Assembly: GCF_001422815.1 (NCBI RefSeq)
Contig: NZ_LMMP01000011.1
Location: 86,270-150,269, forward strand
Direction of reading: 5' to 3'
From: Methylobacterium sp. Leaf91
GTDB lineage: Bacteria > Pseudomonadota > Alphaproteobacteria > Rhizobiales > Beijerinckiaceae
Length of the DNA stretch: 64,000 nucleotides
Shown here: positions 20,132-28,878 of the stretch, piece after piece
Position numbering within the stretch: position 1 is the first letter of the stretch
Layout of the letters: every line of letters starts with the position of its first letter
Translations under genes and position numbers: made by a program
Notes under the pieces: model-generated
The model's database searches: none
Told to the model about the DNA's origin: nothing
The model's input: only the letters and a program-made list of their open reading frames with translations

Positions 20132-20578
20132 TCACGCCGCGTCGAGGGCCGCCCGGATCTGCGCCGCGTGGATGCCGAGAAGATCGCTGTCGGCCATCCC
20201 CCCCGTATGCCGGCCCAGCGCCACGCCGTCGAAGCGCGGCACGATGTGGATGTGGAGGTGGAACACCGTCTGTCCGCCGGCGGGCTCGTTGTACTGGAAG
20301 ACCGTCAGGCCATCGGCCGCGAAGGCCGTCTTCACCGCGCGGGCGACGCGTTGCACGGTGGCAATGGTCGCGGCCAGCGATGCGGGATCCGCATCGAGCA
20401 GGCCGCGCGCCGGGGCCTTGGGGATGACCAGAGTATGGCCCGGCCCCTGGGGCATCACATCCATGAAGGCGAGGGTGTGCTCGTCCTCGTAGACCTTGTG
20501 GGCGGGAATTTCGCCCCGCAGGATCTTGGCGAAGACGTTGTCGGGATCATACTGCGCAGCTTCGACGTTTGAGGGCAT
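20132..20578 (-). CDS. HIT (histidine triad) family nucleotide hydrolase
   Basis: A 148-residue protein of the HIT superfamily (HINT-like). The N-terminal part has DNVFAKILRGEIPAHKVYED and FMDVMPQGPGHTLVIPK, and the triad is His107-Leu-His109-Ile-His111 in FHLHIHIVPR. Such enzymes hydrolyse AMP-lysine, AMP-NH2 or similar adenylates through a His-AMP intermediate. The ATG at 20578 is chosen because it directly precedes the conserved region; upstream codons overlap the 5' side of the divergent cation transporter. The stop is 4 bp from the convergent PilZ gene end. Confidence 0.92.
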   Translation of the reverse strand: MPSNVEAAQYDPDNVFAKILRGEIPAHKVYEDEHTLAFMDVMPQGPGHTLVIPKAPARGLLDADPASLAATIATVQRVARAVKTAFAADGLTVFQYNEPAGGQTVFHLHIHIVPRFDGVALGRHTGGMADSDLLGIHAAQIRAALDAA

Positions 20579-20691
20579 GGGCCGGTCTCCATCGCGGATG
20601 TGCGTCTGCGGTTTTCCGGCCGGACCTTGCACAGACTGGCCCCCGGCGTCCACGGCGAGGGGATCGTCCCTTCGATGAGAGTTTCGCCGGC

Positions 20692-21636
20692 ATGGCGCAT
20701 GAGAGCAACGGCGCGATCTACACCGCCGCAGGGGCCAACCTCGCCATCGCGGCGGCGAAGTTCGTGGGCGCCTTCTTCACCGGTTCCTCGGCCATGCTGG
20801 CGGAGGGCGTGCATTCGCTGGTGGACACCGCCAACCAGATCCTCCTCCTCGTCGGCCTGTCGCGGGCCAAGAAACCGGCCGATGCGCGCTTTCCCTTCGG
20901 CTATGGGCGCGAGGTCTATTTCTACGCCTTCATCGTCGCGCTGTTCATCTTCCTCGGCGGCGGCGCCTTCGCGGTCTACGAGGGCATCCACAAGATCCAC
21001 TACCCGGAGGCCTCTGCCGACGCGGTGATCTTCGGCCGCACCATTCCGGGCTTCTGGGTCAACCTCTCGATCCTCGGCTTCGCGGTGCTGGCCGAGGGCT
21101 ATTCCTGCGCCGTCGCCCTCAAGGCGTTCTGGGCCGAGAAGGGCGATCGGGAGGCGATCACCGCGATCCGCCGGAGCAAGGATCCAGCCCTGTTCACGGT
21201 CCTGATCGAAGATGTCGCCGCTCTTCTCGGTCTGACGGTCGCGCTGGCAGGCGTGATCCTCGCCGAATGGCTGCAGATGCCCGCCCTCGACGGCTGGTCG
21301 TCCATCGGCATCGGCGCGATCCTGATCGGGATGGCGCTGTTCCTGATGATCGAGACGCACGGCCTCCTCGTCGGCGAGGCGGCCGCCCCCGAGACCGTGG
21401 CGGCGATCGAGGAGACGGTGCGGACGGAGCCCGGCGTCCGCCACGTCAACGCGGTGCTGACCCAGCATCTCGGCCCCTCCGACATCCTGGTGAATGTCAG
21501 CCTCGACATGGAGGACGACCTCAAGGCCGGCGAGGTCGAGGCGATGGTCGGCCGCCTCGATGCCCGGCTGAAGGCGCGCAATCCTGCGGTGAAACGCGTC
21601 TTCATCGAGATCCAGGCGAAGGACTCCGCCGCCTGA
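20692..21636 (+). CDS. Cation diffusion facilitator family transporter
   Basis: A 314-residue inner-membrane metal/proton antiporter of the CDF family (Zn2+, Co2+ or Fe2+ efflux). Six membrane helices are visible in the first 215 residues. The first half-site of metal binding is His41xxxAsp45 in AEGVHSLVDTANQ; helix V carries FTVLIEDVAALLG where Glu173/Asp174 replace the HxxxD of the classic Zn subgroup. The last 90 residues form the ferredoxin-like cytoplasmic domain (VRTEPGVRHVNAVLTQHLG). The ATG at 20692 starts just before helix I. The metal cannot be assigned from sequence alone. Confidence 0.88.
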   Translation: MAHESNGAIYTAAGANLAIAAAKFVGAFFTGSSAMLAEGVHSLVDTANQILLLVGLSRAKKPADARFPFGYGREVYFYAFIVALFIFLGGGAFAVYEGIHKIHYPEASADAVIFGRTIPGFWVNLSILGFAVLAEGYSCAVALKAFWAEKGDREAITAIRRSKDPALFTVLIEDVAALLGLTVALAGVILAEWLQMPALDGWSSIGIGAILIGMALFLMIETHGLLVGEAAAPETVAAIEETVRTEPGVRHVNAVLTQHLGPSDILVNVSLDMEDDLKAGEVEAMVGRLDARLKARNPAVKRVFIEIQAKDSAA

Positions 21637-21639
21637 AGC

Positions 21640-22128
21640 TCAGTGTCCGGCCAGGGCCTTCGCGATGTCGCCTTCGAGATCCGCGGGCTTGGCGGTGGGT
21701 GGGTAGCGGCCGATGACCTTACCGTCGCGGCCGACGAGGAACTTGGTGAAGTTCCATTTGATGCCCTTGGTGCCGAGGAGGCCGGGCTTCTCCTGTTTCA
21801 GATGGGCGAAGATCGGGTCGGTGCCGGCCCCGTTCACCTCCACCTTGGCGAGGATTGGAAAGCTGACATCGTAGGTCAGGCTGCAGAACTGCGCGATCTC
21901 CCCGGCATCGCCCGGCTCCTGGGCGCCGAACTGGTTGCAGGGGAAACCGAGCACCACGAGCCCTTCCTCGCGGTGCTTACGCCAGAGCGCTTCCAGCCCC
22001 TCGTATTGCGGGGTGAAGCCGCATTTCGAGGCGGTGTTGACCACGAGCACGACCTGCCCCCGGTGCCGGTCGAGGGGATAGGGCGTGCCGTCGGCGGCCT
22101 TGGGGGCGAAATCGAACAGGCTGGTCAT
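21640..22128 (-). CDS. Glutathione peroxidase (thiol-type)
   Basis: A 162-residue thioredoxin-fold peroxidase. The catalytic tetrad is in place: Cys36 in NTASKCGFTPQY (Cys rather than selenocysteine), Gln66 in LGFPCNQFGAQEPG, and Trp125-Asn126 in IKWNFTKFLVGRDG. Bacterial forms of this family usually use thioredoxin rather than glutathione. The start overlaps the stop of the amidohydrolase gene upstream by 4 nt (ATGA), so it is translationally coupled and is the third gene of a set reading acetyltransferase, amidohydrolase, peroxidase. Confidence 0.93.
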   Translation of the reverse strand: MTSLFDFAPKAADGTPYPLDRHRGQVVLVVNTASKCGFTPQYEGLEALWRKHREEGLVVLGFPCNQFGAQEPGDAGEIAQFCSLTYDVSFPILAKVEVNGAGTDPIFAHLKQEKPGLLGTKGIKWNFTKFLVGRDGKVIGRYPPTAKPADLEGDIAKALAGH

Positions 22129-23285
22129 GCGGCGGTGCGCTTCTCGACGAGGCGGGCGAGGTAGGAGCTGCCCAGGGGGATGATGCTGTCGTCGAAATCG
22201 AAGGCCGCGTTGTGCAGGCCGGGCCCCGGCGTCCCGCCGATCCAGGCATAGGCGCCCGGCACCACCATCAGCATATCGGCGAAATCCTCGCTGCCCATGC
22301 GCGGCACTGCGTCGTCGTCGACGCTCGCGGCCCCGAAGATCTCGCGGGCGATTTCGGCCGCCGCGGCGGCATGGGCGGCGCTGTTCTCCAGAACCGAGAA
22401 CGTGTCGCGGATCTCCACCCCGATCTCGACGCCGTGGGCGAGGGCGATGCCTTGCGCGACCTCGCGGATGCGGCGCGAGACGAGCGCGCGCACGCCGGCA
22501 TCGAAGGTCCGCACCGTGCCGGCGAGATGGGCGCCCTCGGGAATGACGTTGTAGGCCGCGCCCGCATGGATCTGGGTCACCGAGAGCACCGCGCTCTTCA
22601 GCGGGTCGGCATTGCGCGAGACGATGGATTGCAGCGCCTGGACCAGGGCAGAGGCCGCCACGATGGAATCGAGCCCGCGATGCGGTTCGGCCGCGTGGGC
22701 GCCGCGTCCGGTGATGCGGATATCGAAGAAGTCCGCCGCCGCCATCATCGGCCCGGGGCGGATCTTGAGCTTGCCGTGCGGGCCGCTGGGGGTGTTGTGG
22801 AGCCCGTAGATCTCGTCACAGGGGAAGCGCTCGAACAACCCGTCGGCCAGCATGGCGCGGGCGCCGCCGAGCCCTTCCTCCGCCGGCTGGAACACGAACA
22901 GGGCGGTGCCGTCGAAATCCCGCGTCTCGGCGAGGTAGCGGGCCGCGCCGAGCAGCATGGTGGTGTGGCCGTCATGACCGCAGGCGTGCATCTTACCCGG
23001 AATGGTCGAGCGGTGAGGGAGGTTGGTCTCCTCCTCGATCGGCAGCGCATCCATCTCCGCCCGCAACCCGATACGGCGCCCCTTGGCCGAGCGCCCCTGC
23101 AGCACGCCGACCACGCCGGTACCGCCGAGCCCGCGATGGACCTCGATGCCGTAGCTCTGCAGCTGCTCGGCCACGAGGTTCGAGGTGCGCACCTCCTCGA
23201 AGCCGATCTCGGGATGGGCGTGGATGTCCCGGCGGATCGCCGTGAGGTCGTCGGCGAAGGATCGGATACGGTCGATCGGGCTCAT
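22125..23285 (-). CDS. M20D-family amidohydrolase (hippurate hydrolase/aminoacylase-like)
   Basis: A 386-residue binuclear metal amidohydrolase. It contains DIHAHPEIGFEE at about 20-31, the metal-binding Cys102-Gly-His104 in KMHACGHDGHTTML, the catalytic Glu136-Glu137 in FQPAEEGLGGA, and the C-terminal GSEDFADML segment. Family members cleave N-acyl amino acids, hippurate or indole-acetyl conjugates. The start overlaps the end of the upstream acetyltransferase by 4 nt (ATGA) and has AGGAG just ahead; the stop overlaps the peroxidase start in the same manner. The substrate is not deducible. Confidence 0.9.
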   Translation of the reverse strand: MSPIDRIRSFADDLTAIRRDIHAHPEIGFEEVRTSNLVAEQLQSYGIEVHRGLGGTGVVGVLQGRSAKGRRIGLRAEMDALPIEEETNLPHRSTIPGKMHACGHDGHTTMLLGAARYLAETRDFDGTALFVFQPAEEGLGGARAMLADGLFERFPCDEIYGLHNTPSGPHGKLKIRPGPMMAAADFFDIRITGRGAHAAEPHRGLDSIVAASALVQALQSIVSRNADPLKSAVLSVTQIHAGAAYNVIPEGAHLAGTVRTFDAGVRALVSRRIREVAQGIALAHGVEIGVEIRDTFSVLENSAAHAAAAAEIAREIFGAASVDDDAVPRMGSEDFADMLMVVPGAYAWIGGTPGPGLHNAAFDFDDSIIPLGSSYLARLVEKRTAA

Positions 23286-24541
23286 CGGGTCTCCTCGTGA
23301 TCGGACGGCTCGGGAGCGGGATTCGTGCCGTCCCGACGGAAGGGCGTCATCTCGCCGAGCACCGAGGCCGCCTCGACGACATGCTCGCGCTCGCGGCGGA
23401 GATAGTCGGCGATGGCCCGGCGCAGGGCGGGATCGGCGATGTCGTGCGCCGAATGCATCAGCACCGGGGCGTAGCCACGGGCGAGCTTGTGCTCTCCCTG
23501 CGCGCCGGCCTCGACGCGCTTGAGGCCGCGCCGGATCGCGAAATCGATGGCCTGATAGTAGCAGACCTCGAAATGCAGGAACGGGTGGTCCTCGTTGCAG
23601 CCCCAGTTCCGGCCATAGAGCGCGACGTCGCCGATGAGGTTGATCGCACCGGCGATGTAGCGTCCCTCGCGCTTGGCCATCACCAGCAGGACGCGCTCCG
23701 GCATGCGCTCGCCGAGCAGGCCGAAGAACGTGCGGTTGAGATAGGGCCGGCCCCATTTGCGCGCGCCGGTATCCGAGTAGAACTCGTAGAACGCATCCCA
23801 ATGCGCCGGGGTCAGGTCGGCCCCGGTGATGTGCTCGATGGTGATGCCCTGGCTCAGGGCGTCGCGGCGCTCGCGCCGGATCGCCTTGCGCTTGCGCGAG
23901 GCCAGGGCACTGAGGAAATCCTCGAACCCTGCATAGCCCTCGTTGGACCAGTGAAACTGCTGGTCGACCCGCTGGAGCATACCGACCTCCCCGGCCTGCT
24001 CCCACTCGCGCTCGCGCATGAAGGTGACGTGGATCGAAGAGGCCTTGGTCTCCGCCCGGAGGGCACGCAATCCGGCGATGAGGGCGGAGGCGGCCTCGTC
24101 CACATCCTGCCCCGGGGCGATCAGGAAGCGCGGGCCGGTGACGGGCGTGAACGGTACGCTGACCTGGAGCTTGGGATAATAGGCGCCACCGGCCCGCTCA
24201 TAGGCGTCGGCCCAGCCATGGTCGAACACGTACTCGCCCTGGCTGTGGGATTTCAGATAGCACGGTGCGACCCCGACGAGTTCTCCCTCACGCTCCACCG
24301 CCACATGGAGCGGCAGCCAGCCGGTCTTGCGCGAGACGCAGCCGGAATCTTCCAGTGCCGACAGGAAGGCATGGGAGACGAACGGATTGTGGGTCTCGTC
24401 GCCCGCCGACAGGGTCTCGGGCGACGTGGCGCAGGCATCCCATTGCGCAGCGGGGATCTGGGCGAGGCCCGTGATGGCGCGGACCTGCAGCATCGGCGCA
24501 GGGTCCAGCGCATCCTCTGATGCCGGTCCGGTCTTTTCCAT
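23282..24541 (-). CDS. FemAB/GNAT-like acyltransferase (COG3146 type)
   Basis: A 419-residue protein of the peptidogalycan-biosynthesis/FemAB-like GNAT family common in Alphaproteobacteria. Recognisable segments are NPFVSHAFLSALEDSGCVS, then GEYVFDHGWADAYERAGG, YYPKLQVSVPFTPVTGPR, and near the C-terminus GCNEDHPFLHFEVCYYQAID with GAQGEHKLARGYAPVLMHS. The double GNAT fold is inferred from the family. The substrate is unproven; cell-wall or aminoacyl transfer is suggested by homologues. The ATG at 24541 follows a GTG one codon earlier. It is first in a three-gene overlapping set on the minus strand. Confidence 0.83.
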   Translation of the reverse strand: MEKTGPASEDALDPAPMLQVRAITGLAQIPAAQWDACATSPETLSAGDETHNPFVSHAFLSALEDSGCVSRKTGWLPLHVAVEREGELVGVAPCYLKSHSQGEYVFDHGWADAYERAGGAYYPKLQVSVPFTPVTGPRFLIAPGQDVDEAASALIAGLRALRAETKASSIHVTFMREREWEQAGEVGMLQRVDQQFHWSNEGYAGFEDFLSALASRKRKAIRRERRDALSQGITIEHITGADLTPAHWDAFYEFYSDTGARKWGRPYLNRTFFGLLGERMPERVLLVMAKREGRYIAGAINLIGDVALYGRNWGCNEDHPFLHFEVCYYQAIDFAIRRGLKRVEAGAQGEHKLARGYAPVLMHSAHDIADPALRRAIADYLRREREHVVEAASVLGEMTPFRRDGTNPAPEPSDHEETR

Positions 24542-24651
24542 CACCGCAATCTAACCCTGCCGGGCGAGGGCACAAGCGCGAGTGACGAGCACGGCCGTCG
24601 CAGGCCCGCGGTTTCGGCGGGCCAACAACGATCCATCGCCGTCCCGGGCGA

Positions 24652-25410
24652 TTACGGCCTGAACCCCTCGAACACCATCTGGTCGGCATGCTCGTGCGCA
24701 CGCTGGCGCTGGTCGGGGTTGCGCACCGTCCAGGTCATCACCGGCATCCGGCCGAGATGGCGGCTGAGGAAGGTGGCAGCGCAGGGCAGGTCATCCACCC
24801 GCCAGGACAGGAAGTCGGGGCGGCTCGCCTCGAGATGGAGCAGATTGGCGAGCGAATGCCGCAGGCTCTCCGTCATCAGCGCATAGGCCGGATCGTCCTG
24901 GCTGGTCTCGCCCACGATCCCGCGCGGGATCCGAGGCGCGAGGCCGGCGAAGGCCTCGATCAGGGCCGGGTCGAAGGACTTCACCGCCACCGGCCCGTCA
25001 TACTCCGCGACGATGGCGGCCACGCGCTCGACCAGGCGAAGGTCGCCGGTAAAGCGCGACTTGACCTCGACCACGAGGGGCACCCGGCCGGCGATGGCCG
25101 CGAGGGTGCCGGGCAGGGTGGGGATCGTCTCGGAGGAGCCGGCAACCGCCAGGGACCGGAGGGCGTCCGTCCGCGTCTCGGCCACGAGGGCGACGGCGCC
25201 GGTGAGGCGCCCCAACGCCTCGTCGTGGAACACCATGGCCTCGCCATCGGCGCTGATCTGCACGTCGCACTCGATCGCGTAGCCTCCGGCGATGGCGGCC
25301 CGCGCCGCCGCCAGGGTGTTCTCGGGGATGCCCCCCGCGCGGTCGTGCAAACCCCGATGGGCGATCGGCCTGGCCGTCAGCCAGGCAGGGGCGTTCGACC
25401 CCACCGTCAT
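24652..25410 (-). CDS. ugpQ: Glycerophosphodiester phosphodiesterase
   Basis: A 252-residue TIM-barrel enzyme of the GDPD family, which hydrolyses glycerophosphodiesters to sn-glycerol 3-phosphate and an alcohol. The N-terminal catalytic motif PIAHRGLHDRAGGIPENTLAA contains the catalytic His and the metal-binding Glu-Asn, followed by AIECDVQISADGEAMVFHDE with the second metal ligands and His. No signal peptide, so it is cytoplasmic like UgpQ. Its start overlaps the stop of the RidA-type gene upstream by 4 nt (ATGA), so the two are coupled. Confidence 0.9.
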   Translation of the reverse strand: MTVGSNAPAWLTARPIAHRGLHDRAGGIPENTLAAARAAIAGGYAIECDVQISADGEAMVFHDEALGRLTGAVALVAETRTDALRSLAVAGSSETIPTLPGTLAAIAGRVPLVVEVKSRFTGDLRLVERVAAIVAEYDGPVAVKSFDPALIEAFAGLAPRIPRGIVGETSQDDPAYALMTESLRHSLANLLHLEASRPDFLSWRVDDLPCAATFLSRHLGRMPVMTWTVRNPDQRQRAHEHADQMVFEGFRP

Positions 25411-25880
25411 TTCACCTCGAACATCGCCTCGACCTCGACGGCGGCGTCGAGGGGGAGTTCGGCGACGCCCACGGTCGCGCGGGTGTGCCGGCCACGATCA
25501 CCGAGGATCTCCACCATCAGGTCGGAGGCTCCGTTCATGATCCCGGCAAGGCCCGCGAAGGTCGGCACGGCGTTGATGAAGCCGCCGAGCCTCAGACACT
25601 GCACGACGCCGTGGTCGAGATCGCCGATGGCGGCTTGCAGCTGCGCCAGCACGTTCAGGCCGCAAAGCCGGGCCGCTGCGATGCCCTGTTCGGGCGAGAC
25701 CTCGCCGCCGAGCTTGCCCTTGTGGGCATCGGCGAGCTTTCCGTCTGCGCCGAAGCAGATCTGGCCGGAAATGATGACGAGGTTGCCGGTGCGGATGAAC
25801 GGCACGTAGTTCGCAACGGGGGAGGCCGCCTTGGGCAGGACCAGACCGAGGGTTTCCAGGCGTTCCTTGACCGTGCTCAT
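25407..25880 (-). CDS. RidA family protein (second paralogue)
   Basis: A 157-residue Rid-family protein of the longer subgroup: LGLVLPKAASPVANYVPFIR, then GNLVIISGQICFGADGKL, AARLCGLNVLAQLQAAIGDL, and RHTRATVGVAELPLDAAVEV. The Arg of HTRATVG matches the carboxylate-binding Arg of RidA. It has little direct similarity to the paralogue at 4162-4524, so the two probably act on different imines or related substrates. It is translationally coupled to the phosphodiesterase downstream. The ATG at 25880 is chosen because it starts the conserved region; a longer frame upstream is not convincing. Confidence 0.87.
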   Translation of the reverse strand: MSTVKERLETLGLVLPKAASPVANYVPFIRTGNLVIISGQICFGADGKLADAHKGKLGGEVSPEQGIAAARLCGLNVLAQLQAAIGDLDHGVVQCLRLGGFINAVPTFAGLAGIMNGASDLMVEILGDRGRHTRATVGVAELPLDAAVEVEAMFEVK

Positions 25881-26167
25881 CCGTCGTCTTTCCTCAAAGC
25901 TGGCCGGGATATCGCCGTCAAGGCGATGGGCGCTCCCGAATTCATGCGGCGGGACTGAGCATGATCGCGCCATCTCGCGCAAGCCGCTGGCGTCCGGCCG
26001 AGTGGTCGACCAAAGGGGCAGCCAAGTGCCAAGCTCGCAAGTGCGAAGCTCCAGCACCGGGCCAAGCGCCCCGGACATGGACCGGACCCGATCGAACGCG
26101 CCGTTACCGGCGCCCGTCGCTACAGCCTAACCACAAGGCGTGTCGGTCCTGTGAACACCCCACATCA
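25881..26167. other. Non-coding spacer between divergent ridA-type gene and argD
   Basis: No gene is supported. Near 26020-26075 there are short imperfect direct repeats (CCAAGTGCCAAGCTCGCAAG, then GTGCGAAGCTCCAGC and GGGCCAAGCG). The right end leads into the argD promoter. Confidence 0.5.
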
Positions 26168-26196
26168 TTGACATAACGGGGCAATTCTCTAGTAAT
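26168..26196 (+). promoter_or_regulatory. Sigma-70-type promoter of argD-argF
   Basis: A perfect TTGACA at 26168-26173 is followed after 17 nt by AGTAAT at 26191-26196. Transcription would start near 26204, about 85 nt before the argD start codon. Confidence 0.6.
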
Positions 26197-26203
26197 CGCA
26201 GCC

Positions 26204-26228
26204 GTGCCGCCCGGATTCGAGGCGGCAC
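26204..26228 (+). promoter_or_regulatory. 8-bp hairpin at the predicted 5' end of argD mRNA
   Basis: GTGCCGCC (26204-26211) pairs perfectly with GGCGGCAC (26221-26228) around a 9-nt loop, and TTTCATTT follows. It would lie at the extreme 5' end of the transcript, so it could stabilise the mRNA or act as a weak attenuator. No leader peptide with Arg codons was found. Confidence 0.4.
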
Positions 26229-26288
26229 TTTCATTTGGTGCGGTGGCGCTCCTCGCGTGCCCGCTTTGACGAACGGGAAGTCGGGATC

Positions 26289-27482
26289 GTGACATCCGCT
26301 CTTCTGCCGACCTATGCCCGGGCTCCGATCGCTTTCGAGCGTGGAGAGGGTGCTTGGCTCGTAGCGCATGACGGCAAGCGATATCTCGATTTCGGCGCCG
26401 GCATCGCGGTCAACGCCCTCGGCCATGCCCATCCGCATCTCGTGGAGGCGCTGACCACCCAGGCGCAGAAGCTGTGGCACACCTCGAACCTGTTCGAGAT
26501 TCCCGGGGGCGAACGCCTCGGCCGGCGGCTGGTGGACGCGACCTTCGCCGACGTGGCCTTCTTCGCCAATTCCGGTGCCGAGGCCAACGAGGCCGCCATC
26601 AAGATGGCGCGCAAGTACCATGCGGCCGGCGGCCATCCCGAGCGGTTCCGCATCGTCACCTTCGAGGGCGCGTTCCACGGACGGACGCTGGCGACCATCG
26701 CGGCCGGCGGCCAGCAGAAATACATCGACGGGTTCGGCCCGAAGGTGGACGGGTTCGACCAGGTGCCCTTCGGCGACCGCGACGCCCTGCTCGCCGCCAT
26801 CGGCCCCGAAACCGCCGCCCTGATGATCGAGCCGATCCAGGGGGAGGGCGGCATCCGCACGGTGCCGCCGGAGATGCTGCGCGACCTTCGGGCGCTCTGC
26901 GACGAGCACGGCCTGCTCCTGATCATGGACGAGGTTCAGACCGGCGTCGGCCGCACCGGCCGGCTGTTCGCCCATGAATGGTCGGGGGTGACCCCCGACA
27001 TCATGAGCGCGGCCAAGGGCATCGGCGGCGGCTTCCCGCTCGGCGTCTGCCTCGCCACGTCGGAGGCCGCGCGCGGCATGACGGCGGGCAGCCACGGCAC
27101 CACCTTCGGCGGCAACCCCCTCGCCATGGCCGTGGGCAACGCCGTGCTCGACGTGGTCCTGGCGGAGGGCTTCCTCGACCATGTCCAGCGCATGGGCCTG
27201 CTGCTGAAGCAGCAGCTCGCCTCGGTCATGGACCGCCATCCCGGGATTATCACCGAGATTCGCGGAACCGCACTGATCCTCGGCCTCAAGCTCGACGTGC
27301 CCAACACCGCCTTCACGGCGGCCGCGCGCGACGAACACCTGCTGGTGATCCCCGCCGGCGACAATGTGGTCCGGCTCTTGCCGCCGCTCATCATCTCCGA
27401 GGCGGATGTGGCCGAGGCGGCGAAGCGAATCGACGCCACGGCGGGTCGTCTCCAAGTCCAGATGCGCGGCGCCGCCGAGTAA
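26289..27482 (+). CDS. argD: Acetylornithine aminotransferase
   Basis: A 397-residue class-III PLP aminotransferase that converts N-acetylglutamate semialdehyde to N-acetylornithine in arginine synthesis; such enzymes often also serve lysine synthesis. Evidence: [20 protein letters not shown], then [18 protein letters not shown] (phosphate loop), [27 protein letters not shown] with the PLP Asp, and Lys243 in [13 protein letters not shown] forming the Schiff base. The GTG at 26289 is selected because it gives the family start ([18 protein letters not shown]). argF follows after 58 bp on the same strand, the usual alphaproteobacterial argD-argF pairing, and Hsp33 comes next. Confidence 0.93.
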   Translation: MTSALLPTYARAPIAFERGEGAWLVAHDGKRYLDFGAGIAVNALGHAHPHLVEALTTQAQKLWHTSNLFEIPGGERLGRRLVDATFADVAFFANSGAEANEAAIKMARKYHAAGGHPERFRIVTFEGAFHGRTLATIAAGGQQKYIDGFGPKVDGFDQVPFGDRDALLAAIGPETAALMIEPIQGEGGIRTVPPEMLRDLRALCDEHGLLLIMDEVQTGVGRTGRLFAHEWSGVTPDIMSAAKGIGGGFPLGVCLATSEAARGMTAGSHGTTFGGNPLAMAVGNAVLDVVLAEGFLDHVQRMGLLLKQQLASVMDRHPGIITEIRGTALILGLKLDVPNTAFTAAARDEHLLVIPAGDNVVRLLPPLIISEADVAEAAKRIDATAGRLQVQMRGAAE

Positions 27483-27540
27483 CCGACAGGCCGTCCATCC
27501 CGCACGAGATGTCCCGACGCACGATACGAAGAACAGACCT

Positions 27541-28485
27541 ATGAATTCCCACACCAACGGGGCCGCAACCGGGCCCCGCCACTTCCTCGACCTCAAGGAT
27601 TTCTCCGGCGAGGCCCTGCGCTCCGTGCTGGATTCCGCCGCTGCGATGAAGGCACGCCGCCGCAAGGGAGAGGTCGCGGCCGATCGTCCGCTGACGGGCA
27701 AGATGCTGGCGATGGTGTTCGACCGGCCCTCGACCCGCACCCGGGTCTCGTTCGACGTCGCCATGCGTGAACTCGGCGGCGAGACGCTGATGCTGACGGG
27801 CAGCGAGATGCAGCTCGGCCGGGGCGAGACCGTGGGCGATACCGCCCGTGTGCTGTCGCGCTACATCGACGCGATCATGATCCGCATCCTCGACCACGAC
27901 CTGATGCTGGAACTGGCCGAATATGCCGAGGTCCCGGTGATCAACGCCCTCACCAAGGTCTCGCATCCCTGCCAGATCATGGCGGACGTGCTGACCTTCG
28001 AGGAGCATCGCGGGCCGATCCAGGGGCGCACCATCGCCTGGTCGGGCGACGCCAACAACGTGCTGGCCTCCTGGGTCCACGCGGCGGCGCGGTTCGACTT
28101 CACCCTCAACATCGCCGCCCCCCTCGAACTCTCGACGCCACCCGCCCTGCTCGCCTGGGCGAAGCAGGAGGGCGCGCGCATCAACGTCACCACCGACGCC
28201 TTCGAGGCGGTGGACGGCGCCGATGCCGTCGTCACCGATTGCTGGGTCTCGATGGGCGACGACGACGAGCATTACCGCCACAACCTGCTCTCGCCCTATC
28301 AGGTGAATGCCAAGCTGATGGCGGCAGCCAAGGACGACGCGATCTTCATGCATTGCCTCCCCGCCCATCGCGGCGAGGAAGTGACGGCCGAGATCATGGA
28401 CGGTCCCCGCTCGGTGGTGTTCGACGAAGCCGAGAACCGCCTGCATGCGCAGAAGGGCATCCTGGCGTGGTGCCTGGGGGCGTGA
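27541..28485 (+). CDS. argF: Ornithine carbamoyltransferase
   Basis: A 314-residue transcarbamylase that makes citrulline from ornithine and carbamoyl phosphate. The carbamoyl-phosphate motif Ser64-Thr-Arg-Thr-Arg68 ([12 protein letters not shown]), the HPCQ motif ([14 protein letters not shown]), the ornithine-binding DCWVSMGDD loop and the HCLP motif ([13 protein letters not shown]) are all present. The length fits the family. It follows argD by 58 bp, so the pair probably share one mRNA. The ATG at 27541 begins a polar segment ahead of [14 protein letters not shown], the normal family start. Confidence 0.96.
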   Translation: MNSHTNGAATGPRHFLDLKDFSGEALRSVLDSAAAMKARRRKGEVAADRPLTGKMLAMVFDRPSTRTRVSFDVAMRELGGETLMLTGSEMQLGRGETVGDTARVLSRYIDAIMIRILDHDLMLELAEYAEVPVINALTKVSHPCQIMADVLTFEEHRGPIQGRTIAWSGDANNVLASWVHAAARFDFTLNIAAPLELSTPPALLAWAKQEGARINVTTDAFEAVDGADAVVTDCWVSMGDDDEHYRHNLLSPYQVNAKLMAAAKDDAIFMHCLPAHRGEEVTAEIMDGPRSVVFDEAENRLHAQKGILAWCLGA

Positions 28486-28706
28486 GACACTGAGCGGGCG
28501 GCTTGCCCATATCGGCTGACGACGGTCCCGGTCGAGAATTCCCGACCGCGCCGGTGACGGATGTGGTGTTCGCGCGGGGCTGAAGGCCGTGTGAAACGGC
28601 GGGCTCATCCCTATATTCGGTCTTGGACGCACGGTCGGCGGTCGAGTGACATACTCGACGATGCAGACAGTCGCGATCCGCACAGCGGTGCTCATCCCCA
28701 GCGCGA
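28486..28706. other. Non-coding spacer after argF
   Basis: The left 220 bp of the 393-bp argF-hslO gap show no gene, promoter or clear hairpin by eye. The rest is filled by the palindromic repeat entered separately. Confidence 0.5.
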
Positions 28707-28816
28707 CCTCATCCTGAGGTGCCGCGAAGCGGCCTCGAAGGAGGTTTCCAGTGTTCGTCGCCCGAACTGGAGGCCTCCTTCGAGGCCTTCGCTTTGCTAC
28801 GGCGCCTCAGGATGAG
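28707..28816. repeat. Rhizobiales-type palindromic repeat
   Basis: The left arm starts CCTCATCCTGAGGTGCCGCG and includes GGCCTCGAAGGAGG (to 28744). The right arm, from 28774, reads CCTCCTTCGAGGCC and ends CGCCTCAGGATGAG. The arms are nearly complementary over about 40 bp with a loop of about 30 nt. Elements of exactly this type (TCATCCTGAGG...CCTTCGAGG...) are abundant in genomes of Hyphomicrobiales. Confidence 0.85.
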
Positions 28817-28878
28817 ATCGAGCATCTAGCCATTCCGTTCGGTCCGCGAACCGGATGGACAAGAGACATGGAGAGGCC

